Origin: Coptis chinensis
Lineage: Eukaryota > Streptophyta > Magnoliopsida > Ranunculales > Ranunculaceae
Length of the DNA stretch: 64,000 nt
Assembly (NCBI GenBank): GCA_015680905.1
Contig: CM027378.1
Location: forward strand, 41,017,001-41,081,000
Direction of reading: 5' to 3'
The notes below the pieces were generated by a model, which made no database searches, had not been told where the DNA came from, and worked only from the letters and a program-made list of their open reading frames with translations. The number at the start of each line of letters is the position of its first letter. Position 1 is the first letter of the stretch. Shown one piece after another: positions 22,081 to 34,199 of the stretch. Both the position numbers and the translations under genes were made by a program.

Positions 22081-23815
22081 GAAACATTTGCAAAAATTAG
22101 ACACTTTTAGGATGTAAATTATGCACTTTTATTTATAAAATGTTAAAAATTATAAAAATTAGTTAGGTACATAATTTAATTGTGCTATTGAATTGTTTCA
22201 TGAACCCCCTTCTCCTAAAATTGTTTGGGGTGGTATATAAAACACGATGTAAATGTTAAGCACATATTAGGTTGTATATTACGATTATTTGTCTTAAAAA
22301 ATAAAAAAATAAAAATAAAAATAAAAATAAAAAGTTTATGCTATACACTTAGGAATATTGGTATTGTTTCTTTCTCTATACTCTTAATAATCTAGAAGTC
22401 TCAATGTAGCTTTTGCATTAGAATAGTTTTAGAAACTTAGGTTAATATGTAGGTAATAATCGTTGCATCTATCTATAAATATATTACATGAGTATCTATG
22501 ATTGTTTGGCAATGAAGTTTAAAATCTAGGCTAGAGTACTTATTCTACAAATCCTATGAGAATATAGCCTAAAGCCTTATATGAGTGAAACATTTGAGAA
22601 ATGACACAAGGGAGAAGTATATTCCGAATAGAGAAATCACATGTCCACTTGCTTGACCACTATACCATGTCCTAAGAGAGAATTTAGGCTCTTTTTGGAT
22701 CGATATAGCTAGAAATTCCGACCTAAGTATATTTTCCGCTAGTCGCCCCACTGAGCCTTTCTTTAGCCTTTCATAAACCACAAATCTTTTACCCTGTTAC
22801 AAAAACAAAACAAAATAAAAAAAAAAAAAAAATCAACCTACCCAATTTAGAATAAGTCTGAGAATAGAATGAGGAAGAAAGAAGAAGAGAAAAACCTGTG
22901 TAAATAAAAATTAGTTAGTTCTTCAGAAAACAAAGAAAAGAAGTTTCCATATAAAGAAAAGAAAAATAAAAATAGAAATAAAATAAAAACTCTAAAAAAA
23001 TAGAATAAAAGGAGTCAAAAGCCAAAGAAAAAGAAAAAAAAAATATGGCTAAGGACGGAAACAAAGTGTAGAAGCAAAAGTAAATAACAAGGTTTTCTCT
23101 AGTTACATAATATGAAGACTCTATTATATCAGACTTGTCCCTTTTTGAATATCCATTTCCTTCCTTCTTAAACTATCTCCTAATCCCCGAAACACCTAAT
23201 AAAGACCTCTAGCTCAATTAGGAATTGGTTAATGTGATAGTAAGTGGCAGATGTGTTTGATCGACTCCGGCTTCCTTGTGTGTCATTGAGATTGTAAGGT
23301 AAAAGTGCCCATTGCCACTAGCACTAGAGTAGTAGCGAAACTTGAGTAGAAAAATCAGAGTGTTGTATCTTGACTATTATTGTGAGAACCTACTTAAGGA
23401 TGCTATTCCGAGTTTCAGAAACGGACCTGCTATTGCATTTCATAGTATTACTCATTGTATAAATGTTTATTGTAGATGATTGATTATTATGCATATATTA
23501 GCTTAGGTTTCGACTTGATTACTCTATATGCATTGCTAATGAGAGGGATAGATAATTTAGAGCATGAATAAGGAAACAATAGTTTTATTTCTTAGTCGTT
23601 GTATTATAGATGAAGTTTGTGAGTACCTTCAGTGGAAAACTCTCACGAGGCTATAACTCGTCCACTAGGGAATTTCTAGTGGTTTAAGGCCTTGTTGCAT
23701 ATGGTCAATGCAATCGCGACTCAGTGAAACGAGTAGTTAGAACTCCATTTTTGGTCACTTATTCTAATTTCTCATCTTTGCTTGAGGACAAGCAAAATGC
23801 TGTTTGGGGTGGTTT
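22081..23815 (+). other. 3' untranslated region and polypurine tract of element E (first copy)
   Basis: AT- and AG-rich, no gene. It matches the 3' untranslated regions of A (54857-56643), D and G. A third PPT-like motif lies at about 22221-22233, the conserved hairpin at 23662-23682 and a full polypurine tract at 23801-23815, immediately before the LTR at 23816. Confidence 0.75.
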
Positions 23816-25290
23816 GATAAGAGCCCAAAACTGTAGTTTTAACCCCATAAACAGACATACTTTTAGACCAATTATGTGAGTATTAATTAAGAGTTAACAC
23901 CGATTATGTGTTTTATGCATTTCAGGCTTCAAAGTCCATTATGTGCAGAAATGTGCCACTTTAGCTAGATAAAGGAGCAAAGGTCGGTTACTAAGGAGTT
24001 CCGTGATTAAAGGCCAAGATTCAAGAAGACAAAGCCTTTCTAAAGCCCGGTCAAAAAGCTGAAAAGTCGACGCTTGAAAAAAACACAAAAGTCAGTGAGA
24101 ACTTCCGAAGGCCATATCTTTGGACTCAGACCTCGGAATGGGGCCTACCTTATGTCAAAACGACCGGCTCGGAAAGAGATTTCCAATGGTCTAAGCCGTG
24201 ATCCAATCAGAGGAGCAGAAGTGGACGAAAAGTCTGTTGAAGCCAACTGCAGCTGAAAAGGCCTTTTTGGACTGAAAGAATTGGGTTTTGGGCCTGATTC
24301 TCTGGCCCAAACCATGGCTCCAAGCCCATGCACGATTTTTGGATCTGAAAGTATAAAAACAAAAGCTTAGCTCTTTATTAATGGTAGATAGTTAATGGTA
24401 GATAGGTTAGAGTAAAAAGTAGCCATTAAAATAGCTTCTAGATCCAGTTTTTATTTAATTGTTTTTTAATTAAGTTTAATTTCAAATCCAACTCTTGTTT
24501 TAGATTAAATTCTTAGAATCATTGTTCTTAATTAGTTTGATAAATAAAATAGCTAGTTTGTCAATTTCGATTCTTGTCATTTACATTTGTGTTAGATCTA
24601 ATTTCATTTATTACTTGTTATTCAATTCTTAGTTATTAATTAGATTTTAATTATTGTTTAAATTAGATTAGTAAATTGCAATTCTTTATATCATGTTTAG
24701 TTTAAATTTAATCGGAAATGATTGCGGAATGATTCTCGGCTAAACCTCCATTAGAGGGGGTTGAGAAGCCTTGATGAAAGCTTGATTCCGACTATTGTAG
24801 AATCGTCGTAATTTCCTTTCCACTCTAGAAATGATTAGTTCACCATGAGAATGGGTTTAATCGTTCACATGCTAGTTATGAATTGGTAGGAATGTCATGT
24901 GTAATTAGGGATTAGGAAGAACAATTGTTCTCGAAGGGATTCAATTCGATTACAATGATTAAATGGATTAATAGGATTAAGTCGAGTTGAGGTGGAATCA
25001 ATCCCCTCTAACTCCTTATCATAGAATCAACGTAGCATTCCCTTAGTTATTTTGATAACCGACTAGTTGCATCTTGTGGGTAGTTGCATCGTAGTCTCTA
25101 GTTGCCTTTTCAGTAAAATCTCTCATTAGACCTTAAGTAGAGTAATTACACGCGGATAATAACCAAGACATCTTGGAAGGACTAGGAGTGGAACGAATCA
25201 CTCTGCTCCACTATATCTTATAGGATTGAGAGTAGAAATCTTTGATAAGCATATAGGATCATAATTAGTTTTAGTTTACTTACGTTTTGA
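23816..25290 (+). repeat. internal LTR of the G subfamily inside element E
   Basis: Opens TGATAAGAGCCC at 23816 and follows the G/C LTR wording (GGTAGATAGTTAATGGTAGATAGG, then GGCTAAACCTCCATTAGAGGG) rather than that of E's outer LTRs. The match ends near 25290, where the sequence passes into a second copy of the pre-LTR segment. It sits where a 3' LTR of the ORFx-bearing internal region would be. Confidence 0.85.
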
Positions 25291-25615
25291 ATGAAAAATT
25301 TGGAGAATGAATAAAGATTGGTTATTCTTGTTCATAGCTAGTGAGATGTATAGATAATTTGGAGCATGAATAAGGAAACAATAGTTTTCTTTCTTAGTCG
25401 TTGTAGTATAGATGAAGTTTGTGAGTAACTTCACTGGAAAACTCTCACGAGGCTATAACTCGTCCACTAGGGAATTCCTAGTGGTTTAAGGCCTTGTTGC
25501 ATATGGTCAATGCAATCGCACTCAAAGTAAACGAGTAGTTAGAACTCCATTTTGGTCACTTATTCTAATTTCTCATCTTTGCTTAAGGACAAGCAAAATG
25601 CTGTTTGGGGTGGTT
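25291..25615 (+). repeat. second copy of the pre-LTR segment and polypurine tract
   Basis: Repeats the last 290 bp or so of 22081-23815: the GAGATGTATAGATAATTTGG phrase, the hairpin (25464-25484), GGACAAGCAAAATGCTG and the tract GTTTGGGGTGGTT before the outer LTR at 25616. Confidence 0.85.
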
Positions 25616-27091
25616 TGATAAGAGCCCAAAACTGTAGTTTTAACCCCCGTAATAGTCATACTATTAGACCAATTATGTGAGTAATAATTAAGAGTTAACA
25701 CTGATTACGTGTTTTTATGCATTTCAGGCTTCAAAGTCCATTATGTGCAGAAATGTGCCACTTTAGCGAGATAAAGGAGCAAAGGTCGGTTACTAAGGAG
25801 TTCCGTGATTAAAGGCCAAGATTCAAGAAGATAAAGCTTTTCTAAAGCCCGGTCAAAAGCTGAAAAGTCGCGCGGGCAGAAACAACACACAAGTCAGCAG
25901 AACTTCCGAAGGCCGTATCTTTGAACTCAGACCTCGGAATAGGGTCTACCTTATTTCAAAACGACCGTCTCGGAAAGAGCTTTCGAATGGTCCAAGCCTT
26001 GACCCAATCAGAGTAGCAGAAGTGGACGAAAAGTCTGTTGAAGCCAACTGCAGCTGAAGAGGCCTTTTTGGACTGAAAGAATTGGGTTTTGGGCCTAATT
26101 CTCTGGCCCAAAACATGGCTCCAAGCCCATGCACGATTTTTGGATCTGAATGTATAAAAACCAAAGCTTCACTCTTTGTTAATAGTAGATAGTTTGACCT
26201 AGATTAGAAATTAGATTAGCAGCCTCCATTAATTAGTTTTAGATCTTAGTTTTAGAATTTCATTCCCTGTTTTAGATTAAAACTTTAAATCATTGTTCTT
26301 TATTGATTAGATAAATAAAATAGTTATTCTTGTCACTTTCGATTTTTGTCATTTACAATTTATTAGATCTAATTTCAATTCTTGTTATCATTCAATTCTT
26401 AGTTATTAATTAGATTTCGATTATTGTTTAGTTAAATTTCATAAAGTTAGAATCTTTGTAATATGTTGTATTCAATTTCAATGGGAAATGATGGTTTGAT
26501 GAATCAAGGCTAAAACCTCCATTAGAGGGGTTGATGAAGCCTTGATGAAAACTTAGTTGTATAGGTAGAAGCGTTGTAGAGTCTATTCCATTCTAGAAGG
26601 TCGTGTTTAAGCCATGAGAATGGGTGGGCGACCTCACATGCTAGTTATAATTGGTAGAAATGCCATGTTAATTAGGGATTAGAGCGAGCAATTCTTACCG
26701 TAAGAACGTAAGAATTGGATTACAACAGTCTATTCTAGGTGATTAAGTTGGATTCGAGGTGGATTCAATTCCCTCTAATTCTTTATCTAGATTCAAGAAC
26801 ATTAGTATTTCCATATATTTCGTAGTGACATTCAACATATTGCTTTTCATATTGCATCGTAGTATAATCCCCCTTCGTAAAGCTCTCATTAGACTTAAGA
26901 CCGACTAATTAGATTAGAAAACATTCCATGCTAGGGCACTAGGAGTGGAACGAACTTCCTACTCCACTATATCTCATAGGATTGAGAGTAGAGAAACTTT
27001 GATAACATAGCAACATAATTTAGTTTTAGTTTACTTACGTTTTGAGCTCATCGTTCATTTCGTAGGTAGACTATTTATTTTTTATTTATCA
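25616..27091 (+). repeat. 3' LTR of element E
   Basis: 1476 bp, same length and subfamily as 16050-17525, followed by the CAGTT duplication. TATA box at 26153-26160. Confidence 0.95.
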
Positions 27092-27540
27092 CAGTTGGTG
27101 CAGTCTTGGGACAAAAACTAGATAATAAGTCCACTGTTATTTATTATGCTAGTAAAACATTAAACGACGCTCAACGGAATTATTCAACTACCGAAAAAGA
27201 ATTCTTAGCCGTCATTTTTGCTTTAGATAAGTTTCGTCCTTATTTGGTTAGTTCTAAAACCTTAGTTTACACGGACCATGCAGCCCTTAAGTGCCTTCTT
27301 GCGAAGAAGGATGCTAAGCAGAGATTAATCCGATGGATCCTTCTCCTGCAAGAGTTCACATTAGAAATAAAGGACAAAAGAGGGGTCGAAAACGTAGTTG
27401 CCGACCACCTATCTAGACTCACAAACGATGATCAGACTGATTCTGAGTCCATACCGGACTCTTTTCCTGATGAGCATCTGTATGCCATTTTTTCAGCACC
27501 ATGGTATGCTGACATTGTAAATTATTTAGCGGCTGATGTT
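27092..27540 (+). pseudogene. RNase H region of element D (continuation)
   Basis: RNase H removes the RNA strand during reverse transcription. Seen are [33 protein letters not shown] (the catalytic Glu lies in TEKE), [20 protein letters not shown] (catalytic Asp in YTDH) and [11 protein letters not shown] (final Asp). Domain identity is secure. It is one clean reading frame from 27106 to 27642. It follows on from 16049 across element E. Confidence 0.9.
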
Positions 27541-28850
27541 ATGCCTTATAATTGGTCAAGAAATGAACGTAAGAAGTTTTTGGCTAGAGTTAAGTTATAC
27601 TACTGGGATGAGCCCTACCTTTTTAAGTATTGTGCGGATTAGATTATTCGTCGTTGTATTCCATAGTGGGAATATAAAGAAGTTCTATCGTTCTGCCATG
27701 ACAAAGAGTGTGGTGGCCATTTTAGTGGGATGAAAACTGCCGCTAAAGTTCTTCAATGTGGATTTTATTGGCCTACCCTTTTTAAGGATGCCCAAGTGCA
27801 TTGCAAGGCGTGTATTAGATTTACCAACAATTTAGGCCGAATCAATCGCGGCGTAATATGATGCCATTAAATCCAATCTTGATAGTAGAAATTTTTGACG
27901 TTTGGGGTATTGATTTCATGGGTCCCTTCCCTGTTTCCCACGGTTATATTTATATTCTAGTTGCTGTGGACTACGTGTCTAAATGGATAGAGGCCATGGC
28001 TTGCCGTAGCAATGACCATAAGACAGTTGTATTTTTTATTAAGGAGTATATTTTCTGTCCTTTTGGCATTTCGAAAGCCATCATTAGTGATGGTGGAACA
28101 CATTTTTGCAACAGAGTTGTTGCATCCCTAGTGAAAAAGTATGGAGTTACACACAAAGTAGCAACTCCGTATCATCCACAAACTAGCGGACAAGTAGAAG
28201 TGTCTAATAGGGAAATCAAAAAGATTTTAGAAACAACTGTAAACCCTGATAGGAAAGACTGGTCAAAGCGTCTATCGGATGCCTTATGGGCGTATAGAAC
28301 TGCTTTCAAAACTCCTATAGGTATGTCTCCCTTTAGACTTGTATTTGGGAAACCATGTCATTTGCCGTTGAATTAGAGCACCGTGCTCGTGGGCTATAAA
28401 AGCCTTAACTTCAATATTGATGAGGGCGGTGTCAAACGCAGTTGCAATTGAATGAGCTTGAAGAAATCCGTGGCGATTCTTACGATCTCTCTGAAGGATT
28501 ACAAAGCTAACATGAAACGTGTTCATGATAAGCAAATCTTGCTTGCCAAAGAGTTTGTGGTCGGTCAAAAGGTCTTGCTTTACAACTCCCGTCTACATAT
28601 TTTCTCGAAAACTAAAACCCGTTGGTCCGGCCCTTTTCTCGATTCTTCAAGTCACCCTTACGGGGCAATCACCTTGGTAAATCCAAATGACAATAGTACC
28701 TTTCAAGTTAATGGTCAACGGTTAAAACATTTTCACGAACTTCGTCCCCGATGTAGAGGAAGTCCTTTTACAGGACCACGCTATGAGGATCCCCTTGTCA
28801 TTTGGTGTACTTACTTTCATTTCCATATCTTGATAAGTGCACCATTCAGG
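27541..28850 (+). pseudogene. integrase region of element D
   Basis: Integrase in order: pre-zinc segment [17 protein letters not shown], zinc-binding region near 27700-27850, DDE core with WGIDFMGPF (about 27900), [10 protein letters not shown] (about 28078-28107) and [16 protein letters not shown] (about 28170-28215) carrying the three acidic residues, then the C-terminal KTRWSGPF domain near 28610-28640. 27858-28376 is a clean run of 172 codons. Some breaks. Confidence 0.9.
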
Positions 28851-29828
28851 TAACCGAGCCCTCCCTATGGAGTGTGTGGCTGTAAGTACCGGATCCTAAG
28901 TCCACGGTTAACATAATTCACGTTTTCCACTTTTGCATGTTTTCTCGGTTTTTTGAGTCATGTTCCTCTATGGGGTGAATTATGTATTTATTGTTTTTCC
29001 TTTTTCTTATAATATACTAATAAAAAATAATAAAAAAAATAAAAAATAAAATAAAAATATTGTTAAAATCATAGAAATAGCAATCCAACAAGTCTTGGGA
29101 ATCTGACTTTAAACGACCCACGTTTTAAACAAATTTGGTGTTTAAAAATTTGTTTGGGGGTGGGCAGTCGATCTTTCCATCGGGATTTCTCGAACTTTCC
29201 ATTGGTGTTGCTTAGGCCCATTATTTGTAGTTCTATTGGGTTGACGTAATCTAAACTTAGATTTCCTTCGTTCGCATAACTTACGTCACACACGCACTTC
29301 GAGGCGTTCTTCCACCCTCTTATACATCACCCATGGTTGGAATTGAATGTTTTAGGGGTCATTGGATTGGAAATTCTCTACTGATCATTTCCATAACTCA
29401 TTCACCAAAATCGGGCCAGTAACTTAGATTTCTCTACTGAATTGAATTTGTAATTGCGCAAAAAATCGGAAAATTTCGGAATTCACATTGGGCTTGGGCC
29501 CAAACCGCATGCACGACTGTGCATCTCCTTCCTTCCCAAACTGCACGCACAGTGTTTCCCTTTTGAATCCCGCCGGTTACCAATTTTAAAGCAAACCTTG
29601 AACACCAAAATAAAAATAGAGATAGAGAAGAAAACCTAACTACACCTACACCAAGAAAATCAAATCCACCTAAAATCTTCTCTAAACCATCACCACCACC
29701 AACCCAACTCCGAAAAATAGCCACCAATTAAAGTCTCCACCACCGCCACCAACGTTGTTTTTAGTTGTTTTCTTCAAACTCGCCTCCCCCACAGTCTACA
29801 AAACCATTAGTTGTCTAACAAAACTTCA
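28851..29828 (+). other. non-coding region between integrase and ORF1 of element D
   Basis: About 980 bp without a gene. It holds the conserved block (28850-28990, GGCTGTAAGTACCGGATCC), a PPT-like motif at 29148-29164, a segment shared with A and G around GTTGACGTAATC and CACGCACTTCGAGGC, and CCACCACC-type repeats near 29685-29750. TTGTTTTCTTCAAACTCGCC followed by CCCACAG ends about 35 bp before the ORF1 ATG and looks like a plant 3' splice site. Together with the GTAAGT upstream this suggests, but does not show, splicing of a subgenomic RNA for ORF1. Confidence 0.65.
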
Positions 29829-30844
29829 ATGGCGCTACGACGTAGAATTTTGCCGGAACACGCGTTTGCTTACGACAGTTTCGCGCCATTTTACGACGCA
29901 GAGATGATTAAGAGGCATTGGAACGGACTGTGGTACTTGACTGAGGAGTTCTATCACTATGATTTGGTAGAACAGTTTTATAAAAAGCAAGAATTGGAAG
30001 GGGATAGGATTTTCATAAAGTTAGCAGGAACGAGGAAGGAAGTAACGAGACAGTTGTTGGCTGAACTGTTAGGAATTACGCTTGAAAGCAACCTCGTAGC
30101 GACAATTTCAGGAATCCCGTAGATCTTGGAGTTCCCGCTTTGATGAAGGATACCGTCGTGGAGGGGCGAATACAATCGACATCTCATTATCGTCCGCCAA
30201 CCACGAGAACCAATCACCGGTCAGAAGCTCGATGGATTGGTAGGAATGTCCTCGGGAAAGACAAAGTCAGTGATATCGGCCTGCAATGTCTGCACGTTCT
30301 CTGGATTTTGCAAACAAAGAAGTATAATTTATGCATCCTCGATTTAATGTTTAATATGATTCGAGGAGTGGGGAAGAGTTTGGCGCCTCTTCCCGTATTG
30401 ATCACTAAGATCATGCCCTCCTTTAGAGATGTCGCAAGATCTGCTCCTATTAAGATCAAATTGCATTCTAATGCAAGTATCTATACGGATTGCATCCAAG
30501 AGACTTGGCCGTTGTCTGAAGAAAAAATGGTTGAGTCGGAGGATGAAAGGGAGGATATGACATGTCTGGATGAAGATGCATTAGATAAATGTAGTTCTAA
30601 TTTAGAACGCATTCAAGTGTTGCAAACTGCCTTGTGGTGCGTTTATGGTATATGTGAAAATATCCGAGATAGACAGATTGGTGTTCAAAAGAAGCAAGCG
30701 AACCTTCAGACGAGATTTGAAATGCTCGTAGGGGTTCAGGACGATATCTTGTCTAACATGGAGACTATCCACCACCATCAACAAGCCCAGTATGCAGTAC
30801 TCAGGATTGAGATGGAAGCACAACGCTTGTTCCGAATAGAGATG
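29829..30844 (+). pseudogene. ORF1 of element D, first part (envelope-position gene, function unknown)
   Basis: The start is the ATG at 29829 (MALRRRILPEHAF), matched by MAQRRQILSEHAF in A (51930) and MAQQRRIL in G. Features: DLVEQFYKKQELEGDRIF, LLAELLGI, WIGRNVLGKDKVSDIGLQCL, LHVLWILQ, APLPVLITKIM, and a C-terminal stretch rich in Arg, Glu and Gln. No signal peptide, membrane span or fusion peptide is visible, so calling it an envelope protein rests on position alone. It may belong to the family annotated as putative plant transposon protein. Element G is inserted at the AGATG site at 30840-30844 and the gene continues at 43447. Broken. Confidence 0.75.
30840..30844. repeat. TSD of element G (left copy)
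   Basis: AGATG, repeated at 43447-43451; ORF1 of D lies on both sides. Confidence 0.9.
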
Positions 30845-32355
30845 TGATAAACGATTAAATTGAATAGCTTATCTACGAAATGAACGACGAACTCAAAACG
30901 TAAGTAAACTAAAACTAATTATGATCCTATATGCTTATCAAAGATTTCTACTCTCAATCCTATGAGATATAGTGGAGCAGAGTGATTCGTTCCACTCCTA
31001 GTCCTTCCGCATGCTGTGTTATCACGTGTAATTACTCTACTTAAGGTCTAATGAGAGATTTACGAAAAGGCAACTAGACTACGATGCAACTACCCACAAG
31101 ATGCAACTAGTCGGTTATCAAAATAACTAAGGGAATGCTACGTTGATTCTATGATAAGGAGTTAGAGGGGGATTGATTCCACCTCAACTCGACTTAATCC
31201 TATTAACGACGAATCATTGTAATCCGAATTGAACTGCTTCGCAGAACAATTGGTTCTTCCTAATCCCTAATTACACATGACATTCCTACCAATTCATAAC
31301 TAGCATGTGAACGATTAAACCCATTCTCATGGTGAACTAATCGTTTCTAGAGTGGAAAGGAAATTACGACGATTCTACGATAGTCGGAATCAAGCTTTCA
31401 TCAAGGCTTCTCAACCCCCTCTAATGGAGGTTTAGCGAGAATCATTCATAATCATTTTTCGATTAAATTTAAACTAAACATGATATAAAGAATTGCAATT
31501 TACTAATCTAATTTAAACAATAATTAAAATCTAATTAATAACTAAGAATTGAATAACAAGTAATAAATGAAATTAGATCTAACACAAATGTAAATGACAA
31601 GAATCGAAATTGACAAACTAGCTATTTTATTTATCAAACTAATTAAGAACAATGATTCTAAGAATTTAATCTAAAACAAGAGTTGGATTTGAAATTAAAC
31701 TTAATTAAAAACAATTAAATAAAAAACCGGATCTAGAAGCTATTTTAATGGCTACTTTTTACTCTAACCTATCTACCATTAACTATCTACCATTAATAAA
31801 GAGCTAAGCTTTTGTTTTATACTTTCAGATCCAAAATCGTGCATGGGCTTGGAGCCATGGTTTGGGCCGAGAATCGGGCCCAAACCCAATTTTCGAAATC
31901 AAAAAGCCTTTTTCAGCTGCAGTTGGCTTCAACAGACTTTTCGTCCACTTCTGCTCCTCTGATTGGATCACAGCTTAGACCATTGGAAATCTCTTTCCGA
32001 GCCAGTCGTTTTGACATAAGGTAGGCCCCATTCCGAGGTCTGAGTCCAAAGATATGGCCTTCGGAAGTTCTGCTGATTTTGTGTGCTGTTTCTGCCCGCG
32101 TCGACTTTTCAGCTTTTGACTGGGCTTTAGAAAGGCTTTGTCTTCTTGAATCTTGGCCTTTAATCACAGAACTCCTTAGTAACCGACCTTTGCTCCTTTA
32201 TCTAGCTAAAGTGGCACATTTCTGCACATAATGGACTTTGAAGCCTGAAATGCATAAAAACACATAATCAGTGTTAACTCTTAATTAATACTCACATAAT
32301 TGGTCTAAAAGTATGTCTGTTACAGGGTTAAAACTACAGTTTTGGGCTCTCATCA
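30845..32355 (-). repeat. 3' LTR of element G
   Basis: 1511 bp; on the minus strand it opens TGATGAGAGCCC at 32355 and closes TCGTTTATCA at 30845. Pairs with 41934-43446. Confidence 0.95.
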
Positions 32356-32372
32356 AACCACCCCCAAACAGC
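32356..32372 (-). other. polypurine tract of element G
   Basis: On the minus strand GCTGTTTGGGGGTGGTT directly before the 3' LTR: the plus-strand priming site. Confidence 0.85.
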
Positions 32373-34199
32373 ATTTTGCTTGTCCTCAAGCAAAGATGAG
32401 AAATTAGAATAAGTGACCAAAAATGGAGTTCTAACTACTCTCGTTTCGCTGAGTGCGATTGCATTGACCATATGCAACAAGGCCTTAAACCACTAGAAAT
32501 TCCCTAGTGGACGAGTTATAGCCTCGTGAGAGTTTTCCAGTGAAGGTACTCACAAACTTCATCTATACTACAACGACTAAGAAATAAAACTATTGTTTCC
32601 TTATTCATGCTCTAAATTATCTATCCCTCTCATTAGCAATGCATATAGAGTAATCAAGTCGAAACCTAAGCTAATATATGCATAATAATCAATCATCTAC
32701 AATAAACATATATACAATGAGTAATACTATGAAATACCTAGCAGGTTCGTTTCTGAAACTCGGAATAGCGTCCTTAAGTAGGTTCTCACAATAATAGTCA
32801 AGATACAACACTCTGATTTTTGCACTCAAGTTTTGCTACTCTAGTCTCTTGTGATGGACACTTTACCTTACAATCTCAATGACAACAAGGAAGCCGAGTC
32901 GATCAAACACATCTGCCACTTACTATCACACTAACCTATTCCTAATTGAGCTAGAGGTCTTTATTAGGTGTTCATGGGATTAGGAGATGGTTTAAGAAGG
33001 AAGGAAATGGATATTCAAAAAAGACAAGTCCGAGATAATAGAGTTTTCATATTATGTAACTTAGAGAAAACCTTGTTATTTTCTTTTTTTTCTATACTTT
33101 GTTTCCATCCCTAGCCATATTTTTCTTTTTCTTTTTCTTTGGCTTTTGACTCCCTTTTATTCTATTTTTGGAGTTTTTATTTAATTCTATTATTTTTTTT
33201 TCTTTTCCTTGGATGGAAACTTCTTTTCTTTATTTTCTGAAGCAATTAACTAACTTTTGTTTACACAAGTTTTTCTCTTCTTCTTTCTTCTTCATTCTAT
33301 TCTCAGACTTATTCTAAATTGGGTAGGTTGATTTATTTTTTTATTTTGTTTTTGTTTTTGTAACAGGGTAAAGGATTTGTGGTTTATGAAAGGCTAAAGA
33401 AAGGCTAAAGAAAGGCTCAGAGGGGCGACTAGCGGACAATAATTCATAGGTTTGAATTTCTGGCTATATCGATCCAAAGAGGGCCTAAATTCTCGCTTAG
33501 GATATGCTTTAGTGATCAAGGAAGTGGACGTGTGATATCTCTATCCGGATTTTACTTCTCCCTTGTGTCATTTCTCAAATGTTTCGCTCATATAAGGCTT
33601 TAGGCTATATTCTCACAGGATTTGTAGAATAAGTACTCTAGCCTAGATTTCAAAACTTACTTGCTAACAATCATCGATACTCATGTAATATATTTATAAA
33701 TAGATGCAAAGATTATTACCTACATATTAACCTATGTTTCTAAAAATTATTCTGATGCAAAAGCTACGTGAGATTTCTAGATTGTTAAGAGCATAGAGAA
33801 GGAAAACAATACCACTATTCCTAAGTGTATAGCATGAACTTATTTATTTATATTTTTGAATTTTTAAAATTTTAACTAGAAAACAAATGCATATTAACTC
33901 TATCTATATCCTATCAGATGCCTTAATTACACGTGTTTCTATGCCCCCAAACAAGAAGCATGCGTTGTCCTCAAAGCATTTAAATAAAGAGGGTAGGAAA
34001 AATACCATTGAAACGCGTGAAATTCAGGAATATCTGCAAAACAAAGTTAGAACGCATACTAATATAGGAAATAAAACCGACGCAACTCTATAATGAAGTT
34101 CTACCCATTATGGGGTTAACAAGAATGAAATTGCTTGGGACATAAGCGGACACTAACTAGAATGAAAACTTACCTTATCTCCCCGTGATTACTCATCAT
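32373..34199 (-). other. 3' untranslated region of element G
   Basis: No gene. It carries the conserved hairpin at 32490-32510, long T/A-rich low-complexity tracts at 33060-33360 (AG-rich on the element strand) and a PPT-like motif at 33941-33956 next to GAGGACAACGC. Frames such as 33887-34093 are incidental. Confidence 0.7.

Larger units (their letters stand above)
16050..27091 (+). mobile_element. element E: non-autonomous Athila-type element with ORFx
   Basis: 11,042 bp with CAGTT duplications and two outer LTRs of equal length (1476 bp each). Inside are PBS, leader, gag, protease, then ORFx (20574-21317) where RT, RNase H and integrase would be expected, then conserved non-coding blocks and a 3' untranslated region. 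ORF1 and ORF2 were not found. A third LTR of the G subfamily (23816-25290) and a second copy of the pre-LTR segment lie before the outer 3' LTR. The outer LTRs differ at roughly 2 percent of sites by eye, which suggests an age of around a million years if plant LTR rates near 1e-8 per site per year apply. Confidence 0.9.
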
